From contig JANRJF010000356.1 of assembly GCA_033764095.1 (NCBI GenBank), positions 1 to 25,352 of the forward strand: a DNA stretch of 25,352 nucleotides, given 5' to 3'. Origin of the DNA: JBDTMT01 sp033764095 (lineage in GTDB: Bacteria; Desulfobacterota; Binatia; HRBIN30; CADEER01). The notes below the pieces were generated by a model. It made no database searches, was not told where the DNA came from, and worked only from the letters and a program-made list of their open reading frames with translations. Positions 6,701-12,657 of this stretch are shown here, in pieces; positions within the stretch are counted from its first letter, which is position 1; each line of letters starts with the position of its first letter. The translations under genes were made by a program, and so were the position numbers.

Positions 6701-7747
6701 TCACAGTCGCAGCGCCCGCCAGCCGATCATGCCGCCGGTGCAATTGCCGACGCGCGGCACGCCGGCGTTCTCCAGGATGGTGCAGGCCTGGGCAGAGCGC
6801 CGCCCGGAGCGGCACAGACACACCACGGGTCGATCGCGCGGCACCTCGCCGAGGCGGGCGCGCAGCTCGCCGAGCGGGATGTGCAGGCTGCCGCCGATCG
6901 CGCCGAGGTCGCCGTGCAGCTCGCTCGGCTCGCGCACGTCGAGCAGCGTCAGGCCGGCGCGGTGCTCGGCCACCCAGATCGGGTCGACCTCCGGCACGCC
7001 GGCGAACGAGCGCGTCACCGGCCCCCATGACGTGTCGTCGGCCGGCAACGGTGCCTGCGGCTCGCCGCAGCGCAGGTTGGCGGGGACGGCGACGGCGATC
7101 TGTCGGGGATGCGGGAGGCCGAGGTTGGCCATGTAGCCGGTGAAGTCGGTCTCGTTGGCGGCGCCGCCGATGCGCGGGTTCCAGCGCTTCTCCTCGCCGA
7201 CGGTGCTCACCATGCGCCCGGTGTAGTCGTGCCCCGGGTAGACCAGACACGCGTCGGGCAGCGTGAAGATCCGCTGCGTGATCGAGCGATAGAGGCGGTG
7301 CGCGTCGCCCTGCTGGAAGTCGGTGCGCCCGGCGCCGCGGATGAGCAGCGCGTCGCCGGTGAACGCCATGCGCTGGTCGCCGGTGACGTAGGTGACGCAG
7401 CCGTCGGTGTGCCCCGGGGTGGCGCGCACCTGCAGCGTCACGGCGCCGACGCGCAGCGCGTCGCCCTCGTCGACGGCGACGTCGGCGCCGGTCGCGCCGG
7501 CGCGGCGCGAGACGACGATGCGCGAGCCGAGCGCGTCCCGGAAGCGCCAGGCCGCCGTCACGTGGTCGGCGTGGACATGCGTCTCCAACGTGTAGCGCAC
7601 GCGCAGATCGAGCTCACGCACCAGCGCGCGGTCGCGCTCGAAGCGCTCGAACACCGGATCGATGATCAGCGCCTCGCGCGTCGCCTCATCGGCGAGCACG
7701 TAGGTATAGGTTCCCGAGTCGAGGTCGTAGAGCTGTCGAAAGATCAT
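6701..7747 (-). CDS. Persulfide dioxygenase-rhodanese fusion (ETHE1/CstB-like)
   Basis: This 348-aa protein has two domains. The N-terminal metallo-beta-lactamase domain carries THVHADH (H57, H59, D61, H62), H113 in PGHTDG, D132 in FTGDALL and H173 in YPGHDY. This is the mononuclear iron set of ETHE1-type persulfide dioxygenases, and TGDALLIRGAGRTDFQ is typical of that group. The C-terminal rhodanese domain (about 265-345) has LLDVREPSE and the active loop CRSGRR with catalytic C312. Fusions of this type oxidise glutathione or CoA persulfide to sulfite and transfer sulfane sulfur to make thiosulfate. The start at 7747 begins MIFRQLYDLDS, as in homologs I recall, and has GAAGG upstream; the longer frame adds an Arg-rich tail with no similarity. 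It lies 10 bp downstream of a YeeE-like half transporter. The call is confident; the exact persulfide substrate is inferred. Confidence 0.92.
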   Translation of the reverse strand: MIFRQLYDLDSGTYTYVLADEATREALIIDPVFERFERDRALVRELDLRVRYTLETHVHADHVTAAWRFRDALGSRIVVSRRAGATGADVAVDEGDALRVGAVTLQVRATPGHTDGCVTYVTGDQRMAFTGDALLIRGAGRTDFQQGDAHRLYRSITQRIFTLPDACLVYPGHDYTGRMVSTVGEEKRWNPRIGGAANETDFTGYMANLGLPHPRQIAVAVPANLRCGEPQAPLPADDTSWGPVTRSFAGVPEVDPIWVAEHRAGLTLLDVREPSELHGDLGAIGGSLHIPLGELRARLGEVPRDRPVVCLCRSGRRSAQACTILENAGVPRVGNCTGGMIGWRALRL

Positions 7748-7757
7748 CCGGCTGCCT

Positions 7758-8213
7758 TCAGGCCGTCTCCGTCTGGCGCCCGGCGACGGCAACCGGCGCC
7801 GCGGCAGTGCGGCGTTGCCTGGCGAGGCCGAGGCCCGCCAGCATCGCCGCGACGAACAGCACCGCGGCCGGCTCGCCGCTGGCGAGCGACGTCAAGGCCG
7901 GACCCGGACAGAGCCCGGCCAACCCCCAGCCGATGCCGAACAGCAGCGCGCCGACAACCAGCCGGGTGTCGATGCTGCGGCGGGTGGGGAGATCGAAGGC
8001 CGGCGCGCACAACGGCACCGCGCGGCGCAGCGCCAGCCGATAGATCGGCGCGTACACCGCGATCGCGCCGCACATGACGAAGGCGAGACGCGGATCCCAG
8101 TCGCCGCTGACGTCGAGGAACGCCAGCACGCGCGACGGCTGGGTCATGCCGCCGAGGCCCAGACCGAGCGCGAAGCCGACCCCGCAGGCGAAGGCGACGA
8201 CGCTTCTCACCAT
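7758..8213 (-). CDS. YeeE/YedE-type half transporter (DUF6691-like)
   Basis: This 151-aa membrane protein has about four hydrophobic segments. Diagnostic blocks are GGMTQPSRVLAFLDVSGDWD (22-41) and GLAGLCPGPAL (98-108) with C102. They match the second half of the TsuA/YeeE thiosulfate-transporter fold that is often encoded as two genes. Conserved cysteines in this fold pass thiosulfate or other sulfur anions through the membrane. The ATG at 8213 overlaps the stop of the partner gene by 7 bases (ATGGTGA), and the persulfide dioxygenase gene starts 10 bp after it. Thiosulfate or sulfide-derived sulfur uptake is inferred from family and context. Confidence 0.88.
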   Translation of the reverse strand: MVRSVVAFACGVGFALGLGLGGMTQPSRVLAFLDVSGDWDPRLAFVMCGAIAVYAPIYRLALRRAVPLCAPAFDLPTRRSIDTRLVVGALLFGIGWGLAGLCPGPALTSLASGEPAAVLFVAAMLAGLGLARQRRTAAAPVAVAGRQTETA

Positions 8214-8653
8214 GCGACCCCCACCAGGTGCCGGACGACGAACACGGTCGCCCCGCCCGCCAGCATGAACACCGCCGTGGCGAGCATCGAGCGCGGCGAG
8301 AGGCGGCTGATGCCGCAGACGCCGTGGCCACTCGTGCAGCCGCCGCCGAGGCCGGCGCCGAAACCGACCAGCAGCCCGGCGGGGACCAGCACCAGCGCCG
8401 GGGTCCGGGCGAGACCCTCGAACGGATCGCTGACCAACCGGCCGAGACACAGTCCGCCGACCAGCAGGCCGACGACGAACAGAACCCGCCAGGCCGCATC
8501 GGGCTGGCGCGGCGGCAGCAATCCGCCGACGATGCCGCTGACGCCGGCAATCCGCCCGTTGAACAGCAGCAGCGCCGCCGCCGCCGCGCCGATCAAGCCG
8601 CCGCCGAGGAGGGCCTGTATCGCGATCCATACGCTCATCGGCTCGATGACCAT
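8207..8653 (-). CDS. YeeE/YedE-type half transporter, partner subunit
   Basis: This is a 148-aa membrane protein, first gene of the leftward sulfur operon. The signature GGGCTSGHGVCGISRLSPRS (103-122) holds C106 and C113 and is typical of YeeE/YedE (TsuA-like) permeases. Hydrophobic segments lie near 13-30, 56-72, 86-102 and 124-140. It probably pairs with the following half protein to form a full pseudo-symmetric channel for thiosulfate or a related sulfur species. The ATG at 8653 or 8638 could be the start; the second gives MSVWIAIQALLGG, close to the usual family beginning, while 8653 has GGAACGG ahead of it. It diverges from the Hsp20 gene with a 242-bp spacer, which must hold the operon promoter, although no strong -35/-10 pair stands out. 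Confidence 0.86.
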   Translation of the reverse strand: MVIEPMSVWIAIQALLGGGLIGAAAAALLLFNGRIAGVSGIVGGLLPPRQPDAAWRVLFVVGLLVGGLCLGRLVSDPFEGLARTPALVLVPAGLLVGFGAGLGGGCTSGHGVCGISRLSPRSMLATAVFMLAGGATVFVVRHLVGVAW

Positions 8654-8853
8654 CGCATGAACCGTTCCAGCCCCGAACCGCACCGGCCGCCACGCCGCGG
8701 CGCGCCAGCGCCGGACAGCGATTCTCACCCGCGGGAATCGGCGCCCGCGGACGACACCGACCGGTGCGACGGCCGGCCGGCCGGCGCGCAACGGGCAGGG
8801 ATCTGCGAGGGTGGCATCCGTTTCGCACCCGGCTCGTCAGTGGACGTTTCATC

Positions 8854-8880
8854 CTCGCCGCAGGGCGTAAGCGCGGCGAG
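8854..8880 (+). promoter_or_regulatory. 5' UTR hairpin just before the Hsp20 ribosome-binding site
   Basis: CTCGCCGC (8854-8861) and GCGGCGAG (8873-8880) form a perfect 8-bp GC-rich stem with an 11-base loop. Its 3' arm ends two bases before the AAAGGAG ribosome site (8883-8889). Such a structure next to the start of a small heat-shock gene could influence translation, but it does not itself pair the ribosome site. Confidence 0.4.
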
Positions 8881-8895
8881 AGAAAGGAGCCGATG

Positions 8896-9363
8896 ATGGA
8901 ACCCAGGAATGTGCCCGCCAAGCCGGAACGGCCGCGCACCGAGCTGCACCCGTTGGCCGCGTTGCGCCGCGAGATGGACAGGCTGTTCGACGGTTTCTTC
9001 ACCGATGCCGGTCCCGCCGCGCGGGCGCTGGCGGCGTTCAACCCCAGCGCCGACATGGTGGAGAACGAGGCCGAGGTGCGCATCACGGCAGAGTTGCCCG
9101 GCGTCGAGGAGAAGGACGTCGAGGTGACGCTGGCCAACGACGCGGTCACCATCAAGGGCGAGAAGCGCGAAGAGAAGGAAGAGAAGGGGGAGCCGTACCG
9201 CCTCGAGCGGTCCTACGGTGCCTTCCGCCGGACCTTCGCGCTGCCGTGCGACGTCGACGCCGACAAGGCCGTCGCCACATTCAAGAACGGCGTCCTCACC
9301 GTCGCGCTGCCGAAGAGCCCGGCGGCGGCCAAGACGAAGAAGATCGCCGTCAAGCCGGCATAG
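8896..9363 (+). CDS. Hsp20/alpha-crystallin family small heat-shock protein
   Basis: This is a 155-aa small heat-shock chaperone that binds unfolding proteins in the cytoplasm. The N-terminal segment LAALRREMDRLFDGFF is the standard amphipathic lead-in. The alpha-crystallin domain runs from about 48 to 145, with ADMVENEAEVRITAELPGVEEKDVEV, a lysine/glutamate-rich loop (KGEKREEKEEKGEPYR), the SYGAFRRTFALP strand and the closing FKNGVLTVALPK. A short KTKKIAVKPA tail follows. Two adjacent ATGs exist. The one at 8896 is preferred because AAAGGAG ends six bases before it, while the ATG at 8893 is only three bases away. It is followed by a UspA gene, forming a small stress pair. Confidence 0.95.
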   Translation: MEPRNVPAKPERPRTELHPLAALRREMDRLFDGFFTDAGPAARALAAFNPSADMVENEAEVRITAELPGVEEKDVEVTLANDAVTIKGEKREEKEEKGEPYRLERSYGAFRRTFALPCDVDADKAVATFKNGVLTVALPKSPAAAKTKKIAVKPA

Positions 9364-9369
9364 CCGATT

Positions 9370-9395
9370 GGGGCGAGGCCGCTCGACCTCGCCCC
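9370..9395 (+). terminator. Hairpin after the Hsp20 gene
   Basis: GGGGCGAGG (9370-9378) and CCTCGCCCC (9387-9395) form a perfect 9-bp stem with an 8-base loop, 7 bases after the Hsp20 stop. No T-run follows, so it may be a weak terminator or an mRNA stabiliser separating Hsp20 from the UspA gene. Confidence 0.55.
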
Positions 9396-9438
9396 GCTCC
9401 GGCCCGGCCGTCGCACGGCCCAGCTCAGGGAGACCGTC

Positions 9439-9963
9439 ATGCGCAAGCGTATTCTCGTCCCGGTCGATTTCTCCGACGCCTCGTCGCTGGCGGTGACCCA
9501 TGCGGTCGAGCTCGCCGGGCGGTTGGGGGCGGAGCTGATCCTGCTGCACGTCGTCGAGCCGGTGTACTATCCGGTGGCCGGCGATCTGTACGGGCTCGAT
9601 CCCGAGTTCGGTAACGTCTACGACGCGGTCGAACGCACCGCCCGCCAGCAGCTCGCCAAGCTGACGACGCGGGTGCGCGCGCGGCATGCCGCGACCCGCG
9701 AGCTGCTCGTCCTCGGCACCGCCTATCGGTCGATCGTCGCCCAGGCGAAACGGCTGCGCGCCGACCTGATCGTCATGTCGACACACGGCCGCAGCGGCTT
9801 GTCGCACGCGCTGCTGGGCAGCGTCGCGGAACGCGTGGTGCGCCTGGCGCCCTGCCCGGTGCTCACCGTCCCGGCGCGCGGCGTGAAGCGCGCGCGCAGT
9901 GGTCATCTGCGCCTGGTGGGCGAGCCGAAACGCCGCGGCAAGCGGCGCGCTGCCTCCGCCTAG
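9439..9963 (+). CDS. Universal stress protein (UspA family)
   Basis: This is a 174-aa single-domain Usp protein. The first strand is RKRILVPVDFSDAS with the conserved D10, and the nucleotide-binding loop is STHGRSGLSHALLGSVAERVVR (about 118-139), matching the G-2x-G-9x-G(S/T) pattern of ATP-binding Usps. It ends with PCPVLTVPA, the usual last strand, followed by a basic tail (KRARSGHLRLVGEPKRRGKR) of about 28 residues that is not part of the domain and could bind nucleic acid or membrane. AGGGAG lies six bases ahead of the ATG. It lies 75 bp after Hsp20, so co-expression under stress is likely. Confidence 0.94.
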   Translation: MRKRILVPVDFSDASSLAVTHAVELAGRLGAELILLHVVEPVYYPVAGDLYGLDPEFGNVYDAVERTARQQLAKLTTRVRARHAATRELLVLGTAYRSIVAQAKRLRADLIVMSTHGRSGLSHALLGSVAERVVRLAPCPVLTVPARGVKRARSGHLRLVGEPKRRGKRRAASA

Positions 9964-9991
9964 GCGGGCGCGCCGGCATTCGGATCCGGAC

Positions 9992-11134
9992 GTGGACACG
10001 CGGCGCGAGACGGCCCGCCGCCTGCTGTCGCAGTTCGCCGCGCGCACCGCCGCCACCGCGGCGCGGCCGGCGCGGCGCTACCTCTGGACCGATGCCTTCG
10101 CCGCCTGCACCTGGCTCGGCTTGGCGCGCGCGACCGGCGACGCGGGCGACAGCGAGCGCGCGCTGCGGCTGGTCGAGGAGGTGCACGAGGTGCTCGGCCG
10201 CCATCGCGGCGACGACGGACGCGCCGGGTGGATCAGCGGGCTCGACGACGCGCGCGGCCGCACCCATCCGACCGCCGGCGGCCTGCGCATCGGCAAGCCG
10301 CTGGCCGAGCGGCGCGCCGCCGAGCCGTTCGACGAGCGCCTCGAGTGGGAACGCGACGGCCAGTATTTCCACTACCTGACCAAATGGATGCACGCGCTCG
10401 ACCAGGTGGCGCGCGCCACCGGCCAGGCGCTGTTCAACCGCTGGGCGCGCGAGCTGGCGCTGGCGGCGCACCGCGGCTTTACCTGGACGCCGCGGCCGGG
10501 CGCGGCGCCGCGCATGTACTGGAAGATGAGCATCGACCTCTCCCGCCCGCGGGGCGCGTCGCTGGGCCAGCACGATCCGCTCGACGGGCTGGTCACCTGC
10601 CTGCAGCTGCAGGCGACGACGGCGACGGCGGCGCCGCGGCTCGACGCGGCGATTGCCGACTTCGCCGCCATGGTGGATCCGCGCCATCTGGCCACCGGCG
10701 ACCCGCTCGGGATCGGCGGCTTGTTGTTCGATGCGTTTCGCCTGGTGCAGATAGGAGCCTCCGCCGGACCGCATGCCGAGCTCGTCGCGCCGCTGCTCGA
10801 CGCGTCGCTCGCCGGCCTGCAGGACTACGCCCGCGCCGGCGAGCTGGCGCGCGCGCCCGGCCAGCGCCTCGCCTTCCGCGAGCTCGGCCTGGCGATCGGA
10901 TTGGCCTGCCTCGATCGCGATGAATGGCAGGACACGGCGCCGGCGCTGCGCGACGCACGACGCCAGGTGTCGGCCTACGCGCCGCTGCGCACGGCCATCA
11001 CCAGCTTCTGGTGCCAGCCGCAACACCAGCTCGCGGCGAGCTGGCGCGAGCACGCCGACATCAACGAGGTCATGCTGGCGGCCAGTCTGGCGCCGGAGGG
11101 ATTCCTGGTGCTGCCGCCGCCGCGCGCCGCCTGA
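9992..11134 (+). CDS. Unrecognised 380-aa helical protein (alpha/alpha-toroid-like)
   Basis: I do not recognise a named family. The protein is soluble, with no signal peptide or membrane segment, and consists of repeated amphipathic helices. Distinctive stretches are YLWTDAFAACTWLGLARATGD, DGQYFHYLTKWMHALDQVA, PRMYWKMSIDLSRP, GQHDPLDGLVTCLQLQAT and ADINEVMLAASLAPEGFL. Alternating Trp/His/Asp-rich helix ends resemble an (alpha/alpha)6 barrel such as those of glycoside-processing enzymes and epimerases. That is inference from pattern only. The GTG at 9992 (VDTRRETARRLL) is preferred because the longer frame from 9899 overlaps the UspA gene; the true start is uncertain. It follows UspA by 28 bp and is convergent with a 58-aa gene only 3 bp away. 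Confidence 0.75.
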   Translation: MDTRRETARRLLSQFAARTAATAARPARRYLWTDAFAACTWLGLARATGDAGDSERALRLVEEVHEVLGRHRGDDGRAGWISGLDDARGRTHPTAGGLRIGKPLAERRAAEPFDERLEWERDGQYFHYLTKWMHALDQVARATGQALFNRWARELALAAHRGFTWTPRPGAAPRMYWKMSIDLSRPRGASLGQHDPLDGLVTCLQLQATTATAAPRLDAAIADFAAMVDPRHLATGDPLGIGGLLFDAFRLVQIGASAGPHAELVAPLLDASLAGLQDYARAGELARAPGQRLAFRELGLAIGLACLDRDEWQDTAPALRDARRQVSAYAPLRTAITSFWCQPQHQLAASWREHADINEVMLAASLAPEGFLVLPPPRAA

Positions 11135-11137
11135 CCG

Positions 11138-11314
11138 CTACGCGACACCAGCCCGGCGAGCCCATTGCCTGGCGCGCGCGATGCCGACGCGGATGGCGAA
11201 GCCGTCGTCGTGGCCGGCCGCGAGCAGCGCGTTGGCGATCTCGATCGCCTTGGCGCGAATCGCCGGCGGCAGATGCCGCATCGCCACCGGATAGTCGAGC
11301 TCGCTCCACGGCAC
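11138..11314 (-). CDS. Small conserved 58-aa protein with PWSELDYPVAMRHLPP start
   Basis: This is a short gene with a GTG start. It reads (M)PWSELDYPVAMRHLPPAIR, then AKAIEIANALLAAGHDDG, then FAIRVGIARARQWARRAGVA. I recall a widespread family of about 60 residues with this pattern (PWxxxDYPxSMxxLxPxVRxKAIEIANxLLxxGxxxGxAIxIAIxxAxxWA), always uncharacterised. The strong match in a compact ORF supports it as real despite its length. It starts 9 bp after the stop of the zinc-ribbon gene on the same strand, so the two are probably one transcript. No clear ribosome site is visible. Function is unknown. Confidence 0.8.
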   Translation of the reverse strand: MPWSELDYPVAMRHLPPAIRAKAIEIANALLAAGHDDGFAIRVGIARARQWARRAGVA

Positions 11315-11323
11315 GGCGCGAAG

Positions 11324-11851
11324 CTACGCACGCGTCGCGCTCTCGGCGCGCCGCCACTCCGCGAACAGGCTGCCGTCGTCGGACCATTTGTAGGCGACGC
11401 GGCCGCCGAAGGCCTTGCGCAGCTCGCGCGCGATGCGGTGTGCCAGCTTCTGCGACGTGGTCAGCACTTCCAGCCCGGCGCCGTCGCGCTCAACCGACAG
11501 CACGCGGCGCTGCGGCTGCGTGTACTCGGCGCGCGCCGCGACATTGTCGATGCGCCGCCGCACCGCCGTCGCGTCGGCGGCGCTGAACGCGCCGCGCAGC
11601 ACGACCCGTCCCCAGTACTCGCCGCCGCGCATCTGGGTACACGCCGGACAGCGCCGCCAAGCGGCGCGTTCCAGCAGCACCGCGGTCGGCTTGTGCTCGC
11701 GACGCCAGACGCGGCCGGCATACAGCGAACCGCAGCCATCGCAGATCACCGGCTCCGCCAGGCGCCCACTGCGGCGTTCGGCGCTCGCCCGCTTCTTGTC
11801 CTCCGTCGCTGTCCGGTTCGTCGCCCGAATCATGCCCTTGCTGCGGGTCAT
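11324..11851 (-). CDS. BCAM0308-like zinc-ribbon protein
   Basis: This is a 175-aa protein with a basic N-terminus (TRSKGMIRATNRTATEDKKR). A four-cysteine zinc ribbon follows: C37 and C40 in ICDGCGSLY, C68 and C71 in RCPACTQMR. A C-terminal alpha/beta segment contains RRIDNVAARAEYTQPQRRVL, VLTTSQKLAHRIARELRKAF and VAYKWSDDGSLFAEW. The layout and motifs match proteins annotated as BCAM0308 family, whose ribbon resembles the archaeal/eukaryal NMD3 N-terminus; their role is unknown. The ATG at 11851 was chosen for its strong ACAGGAGGG site; the longer frame upstream is Pro/Arg-rich. It diverges from the 121-aa gene and is followed by the 58-aa gene. Confidence 0.85.
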   Translation of the reverse strand: MTRSKGMIRATNRTATEDKKRASAERRSGRLAEPVICDGCGSLYAGRVWRREHKPTAVLLERAAWRRCPACTQMRGGEYWGRVVLRGAFSAADATAVRRRIDNVAARAEYTQPQRRVLSVERDGAGLEVLTTSQKLAHRIARELRKAFGGRVAYKWSDDGSLFAEWRRAESATRA

Positions 11852-12097
11852 CGTCCCTCCTGTCCAACCGCCATGCTGCCGCAAGCGATACAGAGCAAAG
11901 CCGCTGCCAGGCCGCGCCGGCGGGCGATCGGCCATCACCGCGCCGGCGATTCCCATCCATCGGAACTGCCCCCGGCACGGACCGCCGCGCACCTCTTCCG
12001 AACGTTGGGAAGGGCTCGGGACCGGCATGCGCGGTGCGGCTCGACGCCGGCAATGGCACGGCAGCCGCTACGCCTGTGGGTCGAGCCCTCGGTGACG

Positions 12098-12463
12098 ATG
12101 ATGAGAGCAACGACCGTGCTTCATGCCCGCGGTACACGTTTCGCCAGCGCCGGTCTCGCGTTGGAGCAATGGAACGAGTCCTATCCGCATCCGGAGCGCG
12201 AGCTCGCCGCCGCGGTGATCGCAGCCGCGGCCGATGATCTGGTCCGCTATCGGACGGCGCACACGCTTGGCCCGCAGCGGCTCTACTGGAGCGCGCACGA
12301 CTGGATCGGCTCCGACGACCGCGACTGGCCCTACTCGTTCGCCAACCTGTGCGACGTCCTGCAGATCGCGCCCGATGCCCTGCGCGCGCGCCTCCTCCAT
12401 GCGACGGACTGCCAGCCGGAACCGGCGCGGCCGCCCGCGCGCGCCGCCGCGCATGCTGCCTGA
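12098..12463 (+). CDS. Unrecognised 121-aa protein with SDDRDWPYSFANLC motif
   Basis: This is a small soluble protein. The first half has ELAAAVIAAAADDLVRYRTA, and the second has LYWSAHDWIGSDDRDWPYSFANLCDVLQIAPDALRARLL. The central block resembles a motif I recall from small uncharacterised bacterial proteins (W-x-x-S-x-D-x-x-W-P-F/Y-S-F-x-N-x-C-x-x-L-x-x-x-P). Such proteins may be regulatory helical domains, but no function is established. The start is uncertain: GTG 12092, ATG 12098, ATG 12101 or ATG 12053 in the same frame are all possible, and none has a strong ribosome site. It lies 63 bp before the second miniature element and diverges from the zinc-ribbon gene. Confidence 0.65.
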   Translation: MMRATTVLHARGTRFASAGLALEQWNESYPHPERELAAAVIAAAADDLVRYRTAHTLGPQRLYWSAHDWIGSDDRDWPYSFANLCDVLQIAPDALRARLLHATDCQPEPARPPARAAAHAA

Positions 12464-12525
12464 GGCCGGCCGCGGGCGCCGCCTGCGGTGACGCTGGCAG
12501 CGCGCTGTTGCGCGGCGGCGTGCCG

Positions 12526-12635
12526 GGCTTTGCAGAGCAGATCATGTCGGGCCCCCATGCCGACCTTCCCCCGCGCTGCGGGGGAAGGAATCGGAGCCAG
12601 GCGATGGGGCCCGACGTGATCTGCTGGGCCGAGCC
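12526..12635. mobile_element. 110-bp MITE-like element (copy B), relative of the 3602-3775 element
   Basis: The left end GGCTTTGCAGAGCAGATCAT (from 12526) is mirrored by the right end (to 12635). A core of about 20 bp, AGCAGATCA(T/C)GTCGGGCCCC, matches its inverse at all but one base. The centre holds an 11-bp stem with a 3-base loop (12564-12588, CCTTCCCCCGC/GCGGGGGAAGG). The order GGCTTTGC, GGrCCCCCAT, CTTCCCCC hairpin, GGAAGGAAyCG is the same as in copy A, so the two are one family. No target duplication is visible here. It lies 22 bp upstream of the MgtA-type gene and could affect its mRNA leader. Confidence 0.8.
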
Positions 12636-12657
12636 GGGCGCGGCATAGGTCGGCGCC

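Noticed and set aside
8854..8880. CIRCE-type HrcA operator before Hsp20
   Set aside because: The arms CTCGCCGC/GCGGCGAG do not match the TTAGCACTC-N9-GAGTGCTAA pattern.
11165..12097. Long rightward frame leading into the 121-aa protein
   Set aside because: This part runs antisense to the 58-aa and zinc-ribbon genes and has shadow-like composition; only the last 121 codons look coding.
12068..12454. 128-aa leftward frame opposite the 121-aa protein
   Set aside because: The rightward frame has a recognisable conserved core (SDDRDWPYSF); the leftward one is Arg/Gly-rich without one.
12517..12644. Target-site duplication around miniature element copy B
   Set aside because: The 9 bases on each side (GGCGTGCCG and GGGCGCGGC) are not convincingly alike beyond shared GC content.
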